Shown here in pieces: positions 10,507-20,507 of a DNA stretch of 64,000 nt. How positions within the stretch are numbered: the stretch's first letter is position 1; each line of letters begins with the position of its first letter. A program made the position numbers and the translations under genes. The notes beneath the pieces were generated by a model, which searched no databases, was not told the DNA's origin, and worked only from the letters and a program-made list of their open reading frames with translations. Origin of the DNA: Oribacterium sp. NK2B42 (lineage in GTDB: Bacteria; Bacillota; Clostridia; Lachnospirales; Lachnospiraceae); contig NZ_AUJX01000009.1 of assembly GCF_000424445.1 (NCBI RefSeq), positions 42,611-106,610 on the forward strand. The letters are read 5' to 3'.

Positions 10507-12285
10507 TCAGTATTGAAAATATATAAAGCTTGAAGCGTTGTAAGCATTACCCCAGATCCCGAAGATCAGGATGACCAGTATGAAAAGGGCAAGGATAAGC
10601 TCCCGGAGGATCATGGGTCTCTGAAGCACCCATCTCCCCGGGTCACCTCCGTGATACTTGATAAGATCAGCTATAAAAAGGATTCCTGTCGAGATGATCA
10701 GAAGCAGGAAATTCTTCATGTCAAGCCCAAAAGAGTAAAGGTACTCGGGACTGAATTGCGATGCCCCGAAGTTACAAAATATCTGCTTCAGCATCAGCAC
10801 TGCATCCCTAAGTCCCGCTGCCCTGAAAAAGAGCCAGGCAAAATCTATAAGGCAGAAGGTGACGAAGATTCTCAGAAGCTTCAGAGCCGTCATGCCGGGA
10901 TCTACTAAACCGGACTTTGCTATACCTGACGTTGCTGTAACCTTCTTTGCCGCCAGCCTCACGCTTCCGCCCATGGCAGGATTTTTCTTCAGATCCAGAA
11001 CCTCCCTGTCAAAGCCGAAAATGCCCAAAACCCGGGTTCTTACAGGAAGCAGAAGGCTTGCCATTATCTGGTAAATTCCATTCAAGGCTCCCCACACAAT
11101 ATAGCTCCACTGGCTTCCATGCCATAGACCGCTAACTATGAAGACTACCATGATATTCAGGTACCGCCTCAAAGCATTACAGCGGTTCCCTCCCAGAGGA
11201 AAATACAGATAATCCCTAAACCAGCTTGATAGGGATATATGCCAGCGGCGCCAGAAATCCTGAACCGAAACACTGAAGTAAGGACAGTTGAAATTGTCCA
11301 TCAGCCGGATGCCAAGCATTTTTGCCGCGCCAATGGCTATGGTGGAGTAGCCGCAAAAATCGCAGTAAATCTCCACAGCATATATCACAGTGGCTGCCAC
11401 TATGGCTGAGCCATAGATATCGTGATACCCGGCGTAAACATTATTCACAAATATGGCTGCCCTGTCCGCGATCACCAGCTTCAGGAAAAAGCCCCAAAGC
11501 ATGAGAAGAAAACCCTCCGAGACTCTGTCCCAGTCAAAGCTCCTTGGCTTAAGATACTGTGGAAGCAGCGACGGTGCCCGCCCTATGGGACCGGAAAGAA
11601 TGGATGGGAAGAAGCTGACGAAAAGGGCGTAATTGATAAAGTTTTTCTCGGCCGGCATCTTTTCCCTGTAAATGTCTATGAGGTACCCGGCCGACTGAAA
11701 AAGGAAGAAGGAAATGCCAACGGGCATCACGATGTCGAGCCGGTTCACGGGCATAGTAATGGAAAGTCTTGCCAACAGGCCGGAGACATTGTCCAGCAGG
11801 AAGTTCGTGTACTTGAAAAACGCCAGGAGACTGAACACCACGATCAGGGCGAATGTCAGGATTCCCTTCCGTTTCGAAATCCCCTGCTCCATATTGAGGT
11901 CGGTTTCTATCCCGCTACTCACCTCGGAATTCACCCGGCTTGCCATGGATATACTGCTTTCCCCTGTTTCATCCTGAGATCCCAAAGTTCCCTGGTAAGG
12001 CTTCACATGATTAACATCGGATTCGGAACGAGAGTCATATTTCACTTCTCTGCTCTCCTGCAAATCCTCTCTGTCTTTCTTTGAATATTTCCCCAAAGCA
12101 AATCCACATATATATGTGAATACAGTAAACAACAAAAGCAACAACCCGTACCTGGGATTCCAGCTCATGTAGAACCAGTAGCTGGTCAGAAGCAGCCAGA
12201 AATTCTGCAGCCCCTTGGGAACTATATAATATATGATCAGCACGATGGGAAAAAATACCAAAAATCCCAAAGAGTTAAAAACCAT
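10507..12285 (-). CDS. MBOAT family O-acyltransferase (AlgI/DltB-like)
   Basis: The 592 residues form a multi-pass protein with the MBOAT signatures FWRRWHISLSSWFRDYLYFPLGG and, about 40 residues on, GLWHGS with the likely catalytic histidine. It passes acyl groups from the cytoplasm to an extracellular acceptor with the SGNH protein encoded 18 bp downstream. Between the first membrane segments (about 70-140) sits a hydrophilic, Ser/Glu/Asp-rich insert that is not part of the family core. The typical family length is nearer 470-500, so the insert accounts for the excess. The start ATG follows AGGAGA. Confidence 0.88.
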   Translation of the reverse strand: MVFNSLGFLVFFPIVLIIYYIVPKGLQNFWLLLTSYWFYMSWNPRYGLLLLLFTVFTYICGFALGKYSKKDREDLQESREVKYDSRSESDVNHVKPYQGTLGSQDETGESSISMASRVNSEVSSGIETDLNMEQGISKRKGILTFALIVVFSLLAFFKYTNFLLDNVSGLLARLSITMPVNRLDIVMPVGISFFLFQSAGYLIDIYREKMPAEKNFINYALFVSFFPSILSGPIGRAPSLLPQYLKPRSFDWDRVSEGFLLMLWGFFLKLVIADRAAIFVNNVYAGYHDIYGSAIVAATVIYAVEIYCDFCGYSTIAIGAAKMLGIRLMDNFNCPYFSVSVQDFWRRWHISLSSWFRDYLYFPLGGNRCNALRRYLNIMVVFIVSGLWHGSQWSYIVWGALNGIYQIMASLLLPVRTRVLGIFGFDREVLDLKKNPAMGGSVRLAAKKVTATSGIAKSGLVDPGMTALKLLRIFVTFCLIDFAWLFFRAAGLRDAVLMLKQIFCNFGASQFSPEYLYSFGLDMKNFLLLIISTGILFIADLIKYHGGDPGRWVLQRPMILRELILALFILVILIFGIWGNAYNASSFIYFQY

Positions 12286-12490
12286 GCAATTCTCCTGTTA
12301 TGGCTTGGATTCATTTTCCTGAATCAAAGTCTTGTTATACTTGAGCATTCCGGACGAGTCTAACAATAATCAAATCCCTCAATAAAATAATTCACGTCAA
12401 AGAGCAGAGACAGACTACATACCAGCCTTAATACTGTTTTCCGAATCCCCTCTGGGAACTGCTCCTCTGTCTCTGCATACTTCTTAGTAA

Positions 12491-14470
12491 TTACCTTATT
12501 CCTAAAATCTCCAGGAACTGCTCCTCTGTCACGATGGGAACCCCCAGCTCTTTCGCTTTCTTGTTCTTGCCGGAGTTTGAAGTAATATCGTTGTTCACGA
12601 GGTAAGCGGTTTTCGAGGAAACGGAGCCTGCCGCCCTTCCACCGGCTTTCTCGATAAGGTCCTGAAGCTCCTTACGGTTTGAGAAATGTGTCAGGGAGCC
12701 GGTGATAACCACGGACATTCCTTCAAGTGTCTTCGGGGTATCGTCCTCCTGATCCTGCTTTTGAATAGTGAGCTCCTGCAGAAGACCCTCAAGCTCCTCC
12801 ATTTTTTTCTCATCGCCGAAGTACTTTACGATATTCTCCGCAAGCACCTGTCCGATGCCTTCGATTTCCAGAAGCTCTTCCACCGTAGCCTTACGGAGTC
12901 TGTCAATGTCCTGACCGAAGAATCTGCACAGGACCTTGGCATTGGCGAGACCGATACCTGCGATGCCGAGACCGTAGATCAGTCTGTAAAGCTCGGTATT
13001 CCTGGAGTTATCGATGGCCTTTGTGAGATTCTCATAGCTTTTCTCGCCGAAGCCCTCCATGGAGACGATGTCATCACGGTATCTGTCGAGATGGAAAACA
13101 TCGCTGTAGGTATGGATAAATCCGTGGCCGATGAATTTTTCCAGAGTCTGCTCGCTGAGGCCGTCAACGTTAAGGGCATCACGGCTTACAAACAGGGAGA
13201 AATTCTTTATCTTCTTGGCAGGGCACTCGGGGTTCCGGCAGTACAGGAACTTAGCCTCGTTGTCCATGCGGATTTCGGTTTCGTGACCACATGCGGGACA
13301 CATCTTCGGGGACTGAAGTCCGCCGGTTTTTGTGAGATTGTCCGCGATCTGTGGGATGATCATGTTTGCTTTATAAACAGTCACCCTGTCGCCGATTCCC
13401 AGATTCATGTCTTCACAATAGGAAATATTGTGAAGGCTTGCCCTGGTAACGGTGGTGCCCTCAAGCTCCACAGGGTCAAAGATGGCCACCGGATTGATAA
13501 GCCCGGTACGGCTGGGTGACCACTCAACATCCCTAAGGGTGGTTTCCGCCTGCTCGTCACTCCATTTGAAGGCGATGGCGTTTCTCGGGAACTTTGCGGT
13601 ACGGCCGAGGCTTAGGCCATAGGCGATGTCTTCATATATAAGTACAAGTCCGTCGGAAGGGAAATCGTTTGTCTTGATCTCTTCAGAGAACCACTTAACG
13701 GTATCAGCGATGTTATCCTTTGTGACCTTTTTATAGCCCACCACGTCGAAGCCGAGATTCATCAAAAACTGATACTGGGCTTCTCTGGAATTTCCGAAAT
13801 CAACCTCTGAGCCGTCCGCCTCCACAGCACTTACCAGTGCAAATGCCATCAGCTCCACATGGCGGCTTTTCGTCACTCTTGCGTCAAGCTGACGTACCGA
13901 TCCCGAGCAGAGATTTCGCGGGTTCTTGTACTTTGCGTCCGCTTCGGAAATGGTCTCGTTTATTTCATTAAAATGGGAATAGCTGATGATGGCTTCGCCT
14001 CTCAGAACCAGTTCACCCTTGAAGCTTATCCTGGTGGGAACATTGTCAAATGCTTTTGCATTCTGAGTAACCACCTCACCTATCTCGCCGTTTCCTCTGG
14101 TGACAGCTTTCTCAAGTGCGCCTTCTCTATAGGTAAGAACCACGGTAAGTCCGTCCATCTTCCAGCTGAGAAGACCTTCCTTGTCCTGAAGCCAGGCAGC
14201 CAGATCCTCTACGGATTTTGTTTTGTCGAGAGAAAGCATGGGGCTTTTGTGAGCCTCCTTGGGAAGCTCCGACAGAACCTCGTAGCCGACTCTCTGGGTT
14301 GGAGAACCGCTGAGTACAACCCCGGTCTCTTCTTCGAGAGCCTGAAGCTCGTCATAGAGACGGTCATACTCGAAGTTGGACATGATTTCATTACCCTCAA
14401 CATAGTAAACTCTCGCCGCCTCGTTCAGGGTTTTGACCAGGTCCTTCATTCTTTGGTTTGAATCAGCCAT
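12491..14470 (-). CDS. ligA: NAD-dependent DNA ligase
   Basis: It has 659 residues, close to the usual 660-680. The adenylation motif KxDG appears as WKMDG near residue 107. The four-cysteine zinc finger (CPACGH..CRNPEC), helix-hairpin-helix repeats (LRKATVEELLEIEGIG) and a C-terminal BRCT domain (MSVVITGSLTHFSNRKEL) follow in order. It seals nicks in replication and repair using NAD+. The start is preceded by GGAGG. It lies 12 bp after rluF, so the two are probably co-transcribed. Confidence 0.95.
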   Translation of the reverse strand: MADSNQRMKDLVKTLNEAARVYYVEGNEIMSNFEYDRLYDELQALEEETGVVLSGSPTQRVGYEVLSELPKEAHKSPMLSLDKTKSVEDLAAWLQDKEGLLSWKMDGLTVVLTYREGALEKAVTRGNGEIGEVVTQNAKAFDNVPTRISFKGELVLRGEAIISYSHFNEINETISEADAKYKNPRNLCSGSVRQLDARVTKSRHVELMAFALVSAVEADGSEVDFGNSREAQYQFLMNLGFDVVGYKKVTKDNIADTVKWFSEEIKTNDFPSDGLVLIYEDIAYGLSLGRTAKFPRNAIAFKWSDEQAETTLRDVEWSPSRTGLINPVAIFDPVELEGTTVTRASLHNISYCEDMNLGIGDRVTVYKANMIIPQIADNLTKTGGLQSPKMCPACGHETEIRMDNEAKFLYCRNPECPAKKIKNFSLFVSRDALNVDGLSEQTLEKFIGHGFIHTYSDVFHLDRYRDDIVSMEGFGEKSYENLTKAIDNSRNTELYRLIYGLGIAGIGLANAKVLCRFFGQDIDRLRKATVEELLEIEGIGQVLAENIVKYFGDEKKMEELEGLLQELTIQKQDQEDDTPKTLEGMSVVITGSLTHFSNRKELQDLIEKAGGRAAGSVSSKTAYLVNNDITSNSGKNKKAKELGVPIVTEEQFLEILGIR

Positions 14471-14482
14471 ACCTTTCCTCCA

Positions 14483-15316
14483 TCACAAATTCTCAATATC
14501 ATCCGTCACCTCACTGATCTCGATCTCCCTGTACTGCCCGGGCTTCAATCCGTGCAAAGTGAGATCCATGATACGGATCCTCTTAAGCTTCTTAACCTTA
14601 TAACCGTAAGCCGCGCACATCCTTCTGATCTGGCGGTTCAGTCCCTGGGTAATGACAATATGGAACTCATGCTGCCTTACCTTCGGTGCCAATGTCATGT
14701 CCTGCCAAACCTCACAGGGCCGGGTGGTGACATTAAGCTCCTTGAGATAAACTCCGTCCGCAAGCTTGTCCAGGAATTCCTTTGTGAGAGCCTTGTCGGT
14801 GGTAACCACATATTCCTTTTCATGATAGTTCCGGGCACGATTAATGCGGTTCACCAAATCTCCCTGGTTGGTCAGAAGTATAAGTCCTTCGGACTCCTTG
14901 TCCAGTCTTCCGATGGGGTAGACTCTGGTGTGGTAGTTGATGGCTTCTATAATATTGGTAGCCTTGTCCTTGTCTGAGGTTGTGCAGACCACTCCACGGG
15001 GCTTGTAATAGGAAAGAAGCACCGGCTCCGGCTTGTCATAATCCTTGCCGTCCCTGGAAATCTGTTCTCCGTATCTCTCCATCATCTTTGTGGATTCAGT
15101 CGCCAGAAGGAAACGCTCCTCAGGATTTTTGGCATTGGCATTTAAGGCATGGGGATTCACACAGGTACCGTCAAGCTCGATGGAATCAGCCTCCGTAACC
15201 TGCTGTCCCATCTCCGCCGGCTTCCCGTTCACGGTGATGCGGCCGGCCTCCACCAGACGGTCCGCCTCTCTTCTGGAGCAAACCCCAAGCTCAGATAATC
15301 GTTTATTAATTCTCAT
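14483..15316 (-). CDS. rluF: 23S rRNA pseudouridine synthase, RluF-type
   Basis: The 277 residues comprise an N-terminal S4 RNA-binding domain (RINKRLSELGVCSRREADRLVE) and a RsuA/RluB-class catalytic domain. The catalytic Asp is in GRLDKESEGL. The run GDLVNRI..HEKEYVVT and QGLNRQIRRMC..YGYKVKKLKRIRI matches RluF more closely than RluB or RsuA. It would isomerise uridine near position 2604 of 23S rRNA, with neighbouring tRNA Tyr modification possible in that family. It lies in a row with queA and ligA. Confidence 0.85.
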   Translation of the reverse strand: MRINKRLSELGVCSRREADRLVEAGRITVNGKPAEMGQQVTEADSIELDGTCVNPHALNANAKNPEERFLLATESTKMMERYGEQISRDGKDYDKPEPVLLSYYKPRGVVCTTSDKDKATNIIEAINYHTRVYPIGRLDKESEGLILLTNQGDLVNRINRARNYHEKEYVVTTDKALTKEFLDKLADGVYLKELNVTTRPCEVWQDMTLAPKVRQHEFHIVITQGLNRQIRRMCAAYGYKVKKLKRIRIMDLTLHGLKPGQYREIEISEVTDDIENL

Positions 15317-15457
15317 TTTGACACCTGCTTTTCAGTCGTGCCATTTTTCTTTTCCATAAAAACGGCTTTTATTTACATTCTTCTCATGTATAAACACATG
15401 TTGTTTTCAGTTTTCTCTGACATACAGATACAGATCTGATCAGCCATATTTTAATGT

Positions 15458-16504
15458 TCACCTAAGCTTGTCTTTAAGATCTGCAAAAAAGCAGGCATCA
15501 CCGAAACTGAAGAAACGGTATCTTTCCTTTACTGCTGTACTGTATGCATTAAGCACATGCTCCCTTCCGGCAAATGCTGACACCAGCATCACAAGTGTGG
15601 ACTCCGGCAAATGGAAGTTTGTGATGAGTGCATCCATACACTTGAACTTGTAGCCGGGATAGATGAAGATATTGGTCCATCCGGAAGTTGCGGGCATGGT
15701 TCCGTCGGGAAGTGCCGCAGACTCAACGGTTCTGCAGGAGGTGGTTCCCGTGCAGATGACTCTGTGTCCCTCCGCGTGGGCCTTGTTTATCTTATCCGCC
15801 TCGGACTGCTCCACAACATAGAACTCGCTGTGCATATGGTGCTCCTCGATCTTCTCAGCCTTGACCGGTCTGAAGGTTCCGAGCCCGACATGCAAAGTAA
15901 CGTGGGCGATCTCTACACCCTTCGCCTTCACTGCCTCCAAAAGCTCTTTGGTCCAATGCAGACCTGCTGTAGGTGCAGCGGCTGAACCGTCATTTTTTGC
16001 ATAAACGGTATTGTATCTTTCTCTTTCCTTTAACTGGTGGTGAATGTATGGCGGTATAGGCATTTCCCCAAGCTTGTCCAGGACCTCTTCCCAGATTCCC
16101 TCAAACTCAAAGCGGATAATGCGGTTTCCGTCATCAATTGTCTCGATGACTTCACCTCTCAGGAGTCCGTCGCCGAAGGATACTCTCGCTCCGTTTCTCA
16201 TTTTCTTTCCCGGCTTTACGAGGCATTCCCAGTCTGTTGCGGACTTTCTCTGTAAAAGCAGAACCTCCACATGAGCTCCGGTCTCCTCCTTGACACCGTG
16301 AAGTCTTGCAGGGATAACCTTTGTGTCATTGATAACCAGGCAGTCTCCCGGCTGAAGGTAATCGATAATGTCATAAAAGTGTTTATGTTCAATGTCTCCG
16401 GTATTTTTGTCCATCACCAGAAGTCTTGAGTCTGATCTCTTCTCAAGAGGGTCCTGGGCAATGAGTTCTTCCGGCAGGTCATAGTAAAAATCTTTTGTAT
16501 CCAT
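15458..16504 (-). CDS. queA: S-adenosylmethionine:tRNA ribosyltransferase-isomerase
   Basis: The 348-residue protein matches QueA throughout: [25 protein letters not shown] at the start, [13 protein letters not shown] motif ([14 protein letters not shown]), [14 protein letters not shown], and a C-terminal [17 protein letters not shown]. It converts preQ1 at tRNA position 34 to epoxyqueuosine using the ribosyl part of SAM. No other queuosine gene is in the window. The start has AAAGGAG. Two small hairpins lie in 16531-16610 upstream of its start. Confidence 0.96.
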   Translation of the reverse strand: MDTKDFYYDLPEELIAQDPLEKRSDSRLLVMDKNTGDIEHKHFYDIIDYLQPGDCLVINDTKVIPARLHGVKEETGAHVEVLLLQRKSATDWECLVKPGKKMRNGARVSFGDGLLRGEVIETIDDGNRIIRFEFEGIWEEVLDKLGEMPIPPYIHHQLKERERYNTVYAKNDGSAAAPTAGLHWTKELLEAVKAKGVEIAHVTLHVGLGTFRPVKAEKIEEHHMHSEFYVVEQSEADKINKAHAEGHRVICTGTTSCRTVESAALPDGTMPATSGWTNIFIYPGYKFKCMDALITNFHLPESTLVMLVSAFAGREHVLNAYSTAVKERYRFFSFGDACFFADLKDKLR

Positions 16505-16658
16505 CTTTAAATCTCCTTTGTAATGGGATCATCAGCCGATAAAAATTCGACTTCGTCGACGGCTGACGCTACATGCCAGGTTTCCTCCGGAAAACCTGAC
16601 ACAACAGTCTCACGACAAATTCAATATATTATATACTACATGTCAACTTCTTGCCATC

Positions 16659-16695
16659 AAAAAAAGTGTGGTTCCATTTCGGAACCACACTTTTT
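16659..16695 (-). terminator. Terminator of the 16699-18667 operon
   Basis: Arms 16661-16675 and 16681-16695 are perfect 15-bp complements with a 5-base loop and end in A5/T5. On the minus strand it lies directly after the stop at 16699. It could work in both directions. Confidence 0.8.
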
Positions 16696-16698
16696 CTA

Positions 16699-17637
16699 TT
16701 AACTCTGACTTTCCGATTCAGATTCCGCTTCTGTTTCAGCAACGGATTCAGATTCTGTTGCGGGTTCAGTGGCTACCTCGTTACCGTCGATGGCGATGAG
16801 GGAAACCTGGCTGTCGATAGCTTCCTGGCTGTCGGTGTAAATACGGCCGCTCTGGAAGGCGTCATAGATTACTGCAAGACGCTCATCACCCGAGATTGCC
16901 TGAAGAAGATTTGAGTTTGAAGTATTGATCAGCTCCTGAACCTCTTCATGGCTGGTAATGTATTCATTTACAAACTTTGTCTGATCCGGGCTCAGATTTT
17001 CGATGATTTCAAACTGGTTGGAGTCATTTACCTTTACATAACAGTACATGATTCCCGGTGCCAGTGTATCGACTCTTCTGAATTTCACGTCGTAGGTCAC
17101 GAATACAAGTCTCGAGTTTTCCTCAAGTGCATTCACTGCATACTGTCTGATGTTTGAGTAGGATTCAATGTAGCCTGCCTGAGTCTGAAGCTGGGATTTC
17201 AGAAGCTCACTCTGCTCAGGTGTCTGATTGGAAACTCCTGTCATTTCATAAAGAGTATCAACGTCTGCATTGAGACGCGCTTCGAAAAACTTCTCAAAAA
17301 ATGCTGTCAGATATTCATCGTGATATTCACGGACTATAGTAGGATCTTCAGTCTCCTCTACGGTAGTCTCGGGAACAGCCACAGTTTCGGTCTGGGTCTT
17401 CGGAACATTGGCTTCCTTAACCTCAGCAGATGGATCTTTGTCGATTATCACTATGATGACCATCAAAACAAGCACAATAGCGGGAATAACAAGCATTCCC
17501 TTCAGCTCATCGATGTCAAAAACATCATTATGCATGGCTGTGTGGCGGCGGCCTTTTCTCATCTCGGTCATTTCCTCCGCCGGTTTTTCCTCAAGTACCT
17601 TATTTACATCATTAAGGTCTCTAAGCTTTTTATCCAT
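16699..17637 (-). CDS. Single-pass membrane protein of unknown function
   Basis: The 312 residues have a cytoplasmic N-terminus of about 48 residues, one hydrophobic segment (MLVIPAIVLVLMVIIVII), a Thr/Glu-rich linker and an extracellular domain of about 190 residues. The tail is Glu/Ser-rich (AETEAESESESQS). The fold of the outer part resembles NTF2-like or DUF4878-type domains in length and pattern, but I cannot assign it. Its start overlaps the end of the WG-repeat protein gene by 8 bp, so the two proteins are made together and probably act in the envelope. Confidence 0.75.
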   Translation of the reverse strand: MDKKLRDLNDVNKVLEEKPAEEMTEMRKGRRHTAMHNDVFDIDELKGMLVIPAIVLVLMVIIVIIDKDPSAEVKEANVPKTQTETVAVPETTVEETEDPTIVREYHDEYLTAFFEKFFEARLNADVDTLYEMTGVSNQTPEQSELLKSQLQTQAGYIESYSNIRQYAVNALEENSRLVFVTYDVKFRRVDTLAPGIMYCYVKVNDSNQFEIIENLSPDQTKFVNEYITSHEEVQELINTSNSNLLQAISGDERLAVIYDAFQSGRIYTDSQEAIDSQVSLIAIDGNEVATEPATESESVAETEAESESESQS

Positions 17638-18667
17638 TTGTTAATGCTCCATCTGCTCCGTAGTAATATCCGTTTACCCAGTTGTTCTGAACCCTGGAAC
17701 CGTCATGCTGGATATAATAGAATTTGTTATCAACTGTGATAAGTCCCGGTCCCTGAAGAACACCGTCATTGGTATTGAAATAATACCATTTGTTATTGAT
17801 CATCTGCCAGCCGGTGCACATTTTTCCGTCAGCGCCTGAATATCTCCATCCATTGCTTTCAAGTACCCAGGTATTTACCTCAAGATATCCTGAAGGATTG
17901 AAATGATAATAAGCTCCGTCGATAAGTCTCCAGCAGCTTACCGGATAAGTTCCGTCATCATAAAGATACCACATGCCCTGCTGTTCAAACTGCCAGCCTG
18001 TTTTAAGATATGTAAAAGCTGATACATACTTTGTATTGGCAACAGTTGAACTGGAGCTGTAAACATTGTTTATTGTAGGATTCATGGAATTGGGATCATT
18101 AAGCTTTGCAAGACCCTGGGACGCAATATTTCCTGCAGTCGGGCCATAGGTTGCCGTATTATACAACGTTCCCTGGCTGTTGTAAGCAGTATTTCCTCCG
18201 GTGTAATTCTCTGTATAAATCACCGTTCCTGTACCGCTTGGACTAACGTATGAAGTACCGCCACTTGGATCATGGGTTCTGGATTTCACATCATCGCTTG
18301 TAACAGTAACCCTGCTGCTGGCTTCAGACCAGGAATGCCATTTATTGTTTACATCCCTCATTCTTACTTTAGCATAGTAGTAGCCCTTACTACTCACGCT
18401 GGTATCAACACTTGTATCATCACCGTCAACCGATAAAGTTTTGGCTTTGGTATCAGCACTCTCTTTTTTTGTTGAATCCTTAACCTTGTAAACCTGTACC
18501 TGATATTTATCAATTCCGTCAAAATCAGGCGCATTCCAGTTGATAGTAAAATCACATCCGCTCTGTTCTATGCTGACGCCTGTGGGTGTGTCACCCGCAA
18601 AAGCCCAAAATGAAAACATGGCACTCATGGCCGCTGTCAGAAAAAATGCTTTCCTAAATAATTTCAT
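17630..18667 (-). CDS. Secreted protein with FnIII-like domain and cell-wall-binding repeats
   Basis: I choose the ATG at 18667: it follows GAGGAG and begins a clear signal peptide (MKLFRKAFFLTAAMSAMFSFWAFA). The mature part has a fibronectin-III-like domain (VSIEQSGCDFTINWNAPDFDGIDKY), a Tyr/Ser/Gly linker, and four or five WYYF-type repeats of the choline/cell-wall-binding class (MWYLYDDGTYPVSCWRLIDG, GWQMINNKWYYFN). It probably sits on the cell wall. Related repeat units occur in the proteins at 37927 and 42721. It is co-transcribed with the overlapping gene downstream. Confidence 0.85.
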   Translation of the reverse strand: MKLFRKAFFLTAAMSAMFSFWAFAGDTPTGVSIEQSGCDFTINWNAPDFDGIDKYQVQVYKVKDSTKKESADTKAKTLSVDGDDTSVDTSVSSKGYYYAKVRMRDVNNKWHSWSEASSRVTVTSDDVKSRTHDPSGGTSYVSPSGTGTVIYTENYTGGNTAYNSQGTLYNTATYGPTAGNIASQGLAKLNDPNSMNPTINNVYSSSSTVANTKYVSAFTYLKTGWQFEQQGMWYLYDDGTYPVSCWRLIDGAYYHFNPSGYLEVNTWVLESNGWRYSGADGKMCTGWQMINNKWYYFNTNDGVLQGPGLITVDNKFYYIQHDGSRVQNNWVNGYYYGADGALTNG

Positions 18668-18719
18668 ACTCTGCTCCTCATCTATAAATGCTTGCTTTAC
18701 GCCGTTTATTTCTGACACA

Positions 18720-18850
18720 GATGTCAATCTAATCGGCTCTATAAACAAATGTATTTCGCTGTTTTTCTGCGACATACTGATGTCGACCTAATCGACTCTA
18801 TAAACAAATGTGTTTTGCCGTTTTTCTGTGGCAAATTGATGTCGACCTTA
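18720..18850. repeat. 59-bp tandem repeat upstream of the secreted-protein gene
   Basis: Two full units (18720-18778 and 18779-18837) and partial copies on both sides share GATGTCNAYCTAATCGRCTC and the following ATAAACAAATGT. The array starts about 50 bp upstream of the gene's start codon. It contains no gene and may be a repeated regulator site or a simple tandem duplication. Confidence 0.6.
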
Positions 18851-19026
18851 CCGTCTTCATTGTTACTAACCTCCGTATCAAATAATGTAGGGATCTACAG
18901 CTTTGATACTTCAGGCTGACTACATTTATACATAGTTGTACGAATATAGTTTACAATATCCCACTACAAGAAAAAAGGCAAAAGTCTTGTCGCTTTCTTT
19001 ACTTTCCCCTTATTATTTTATAACGC

Positions 19027-19061
19027 AAAAAAGAACGTAGAGAAAATCTCTACGCTCTTTT
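19027..19061 (-). terminator. Terminator of the str operon after tuf
   Basis: A stem GAGCGTAGAGA/TCTCTACGTTC (one wobble) with a four-base loop is followed by T6 on the minus strand, 35 bp after the tuf stop. Confidence 0.85.
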
Positions 19062-19095
19062 AAAAATTCATCTAGTGAAACTAGGAATCGAAGAA

Positions 19096-20289
19096 TTACT
19101 CTATGATAGAAACAACTCTTCCAGATCCTACTGTTCTACCACCCTCACGGATAGCGAAACGAAGACCCTCTTCCATAGCTACTGGGTGGATGAGCTCTAC
19201 AGTCATCTCTGTGTTATCACCAGGCATGCACATCTCTGTACCCTCTGGAAGGTGGCAAACACCAGTAACGTCTGTTGTTCTGAAATAGAACTGAGGTCTG
19301 TAGTTTGTGAAGAAAGGTGTATGACGTCCACCTTCATCCTTTGTAAGTACGTAAACCTGAGCAGTGAACTTGCTGTGGCACTTTACTGAACCCGGCTTGC
19401 AGAGAACCTGACCTCTCTCGATCTGATCACGGTTGATACCACGAAGGAGAAGACCTACGTTATCACCAGCCTGAGCATCATCAAGAGTCTTACGGAACAT
19501 CTCGATACCGGTTACAACAGTCTTCTGAGTCTCCTCAGAAATACCTACAACCTCAACTTCATCATTAAGGTGAAGAACACCACGCTCTACACGGCCTGTA
19601 GCAACAGTTCCACGACCTGTGATTGTGAATACGTCCTCAACAGGCATAAGGAAAGGCTTATCTGTCTCACGTGCAGGAGCAGGAATGTACTCATCAACCT
19701 GCTTCATAAGCTCAAGGATCTTGTCGCCCCACTCACTCTTAGGATCCTCAAGAGCCTTAAGAGCTGAACCCTGAACTACAGGAATCTCATCGCCTGGGAA
19801 CTCATACTCGTTAAGAAGATCTCTAACCTCCATCTCTACGAGCTCAAGAAGCTCAGGATCGTCAACCATATCGCACTTGTTAAGGAATACAACGATAGCA
19901 GGAACACCTACCTGACGAGCAAGAAGGATATGCTCTCTTGTCTGAGCCATAACACCATCAGTTGCAGCAACAACGAGGATAGCACCATCCATCTGAGCAG
20001 CACCGGTGATCATGTTCTTTACATAGTCAGCGTGACCCGGGCAGTCAACGTGAGCATAGTGACGATTCTCTGTCTCATACTCAACGTGTGCAGAGTTGAT
20101 AGTGATTCCTCTTTCTCTCTCTTCAGGAGCCTTATCGATCTGATCGAAAGGAACAGCTGGATCAAGTCCGAGTCTGTCAGCGAGAACTGCTGTGATAGCA
20201 GCTGTAAGAGTTGTTTTACCGTGGTCTACGTGACCGATGGTACCGATGTTAACATGTGGCTTAGTTCTTTCGAAATGTGCCTTTGCCAT
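19096..20289 (-). CDS. tuf: Translation elongation factor Tu
   Basis: The 397 residues have G1 GHVDHGKT (residues 19-26), DCPGH, NKCD and the three EF-Tu domains at full length. It delivers aminoacyl-tRNA to the ribosome as the GTP complex. The start follows AGGAGGA. It is last in rpsL-rpsG-fusA-tuf, separated from fusA by 218 bp that contain a strong hairpin, so its level may be set partly on its own. Confidence 0.98.
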   Translation of the reverse strand: MAKAHFERTKPHVNIGTIGHVDHGKTTLTAAITAVLADRLGLDPAVPFDQIDKAPEERERGITINSAHVEYETENRHYAHVDCPGHADYVKNMITGAAQMDGAILVVAATDGVMAQTREHILLARQVGVPAIVVFLNKCDMVDDPELLELVEMEVRDLLNEYEFPGDEIPVVQGSALKALEDPKSEWGDKILELMKQVDEYIPAPARETDKPFLMPVEDVFTITGRGTVATGRVERGVLHLNDEVEVVGISEETQKTVVTGIEMFRKTLDDAQAGDNVGLLLRGINRDQIERGQVLCKPGSVKCHSKFTAQVYVLTKDEGGRHTPFFTNYRPQFYFRTTDVTGVCHLPEGTEMCMPGDNTEMTVELIHPVAMEEGLRFAIREGGRTVGSGRVVSIIE

Positions 20290-20441
20290 TTTTCAATTCC
20301 TCCTGGAAAATGTAATACAACGAATATCATGTCAAGCACCATGCATGCGCTCGCATGCTCCGTGCAGTACATTACGCCAATTGCAAAGTATCTCCCTGCA
20401 ATCAGCAAACATGATTTTATCATTGTTGGATTATTTTATCA

Positions 20442-20485
20442 AGTATTTTTGGGCATTCAGATAGTTATCTTAGCCCAAAAATACT
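20442..20485. terminator. Hairpin between fusA and tuf (possible attenuator)
   Basis: Arms 20442-20454 and 20473-20485 are perfect 13-bp complements. The T run (T7) lies on the plus-strand side, so it is a full terminator only for plus-strand transcripts. On the minus strand it has no U run and could pause or partly uncouple fusA and tuf or mark an mRNA processing site. Confidence 0.5.
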
Positions 20486-20507
20486 GACTTTTTTTAAATA
20501 TATTTAA

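Noticed and set aside
20442..20485. Full terminator of fusA
   Set aside because: The U run is on the plus strand; on the minus strand there is none, so I call it only a hairpin or attenuator.
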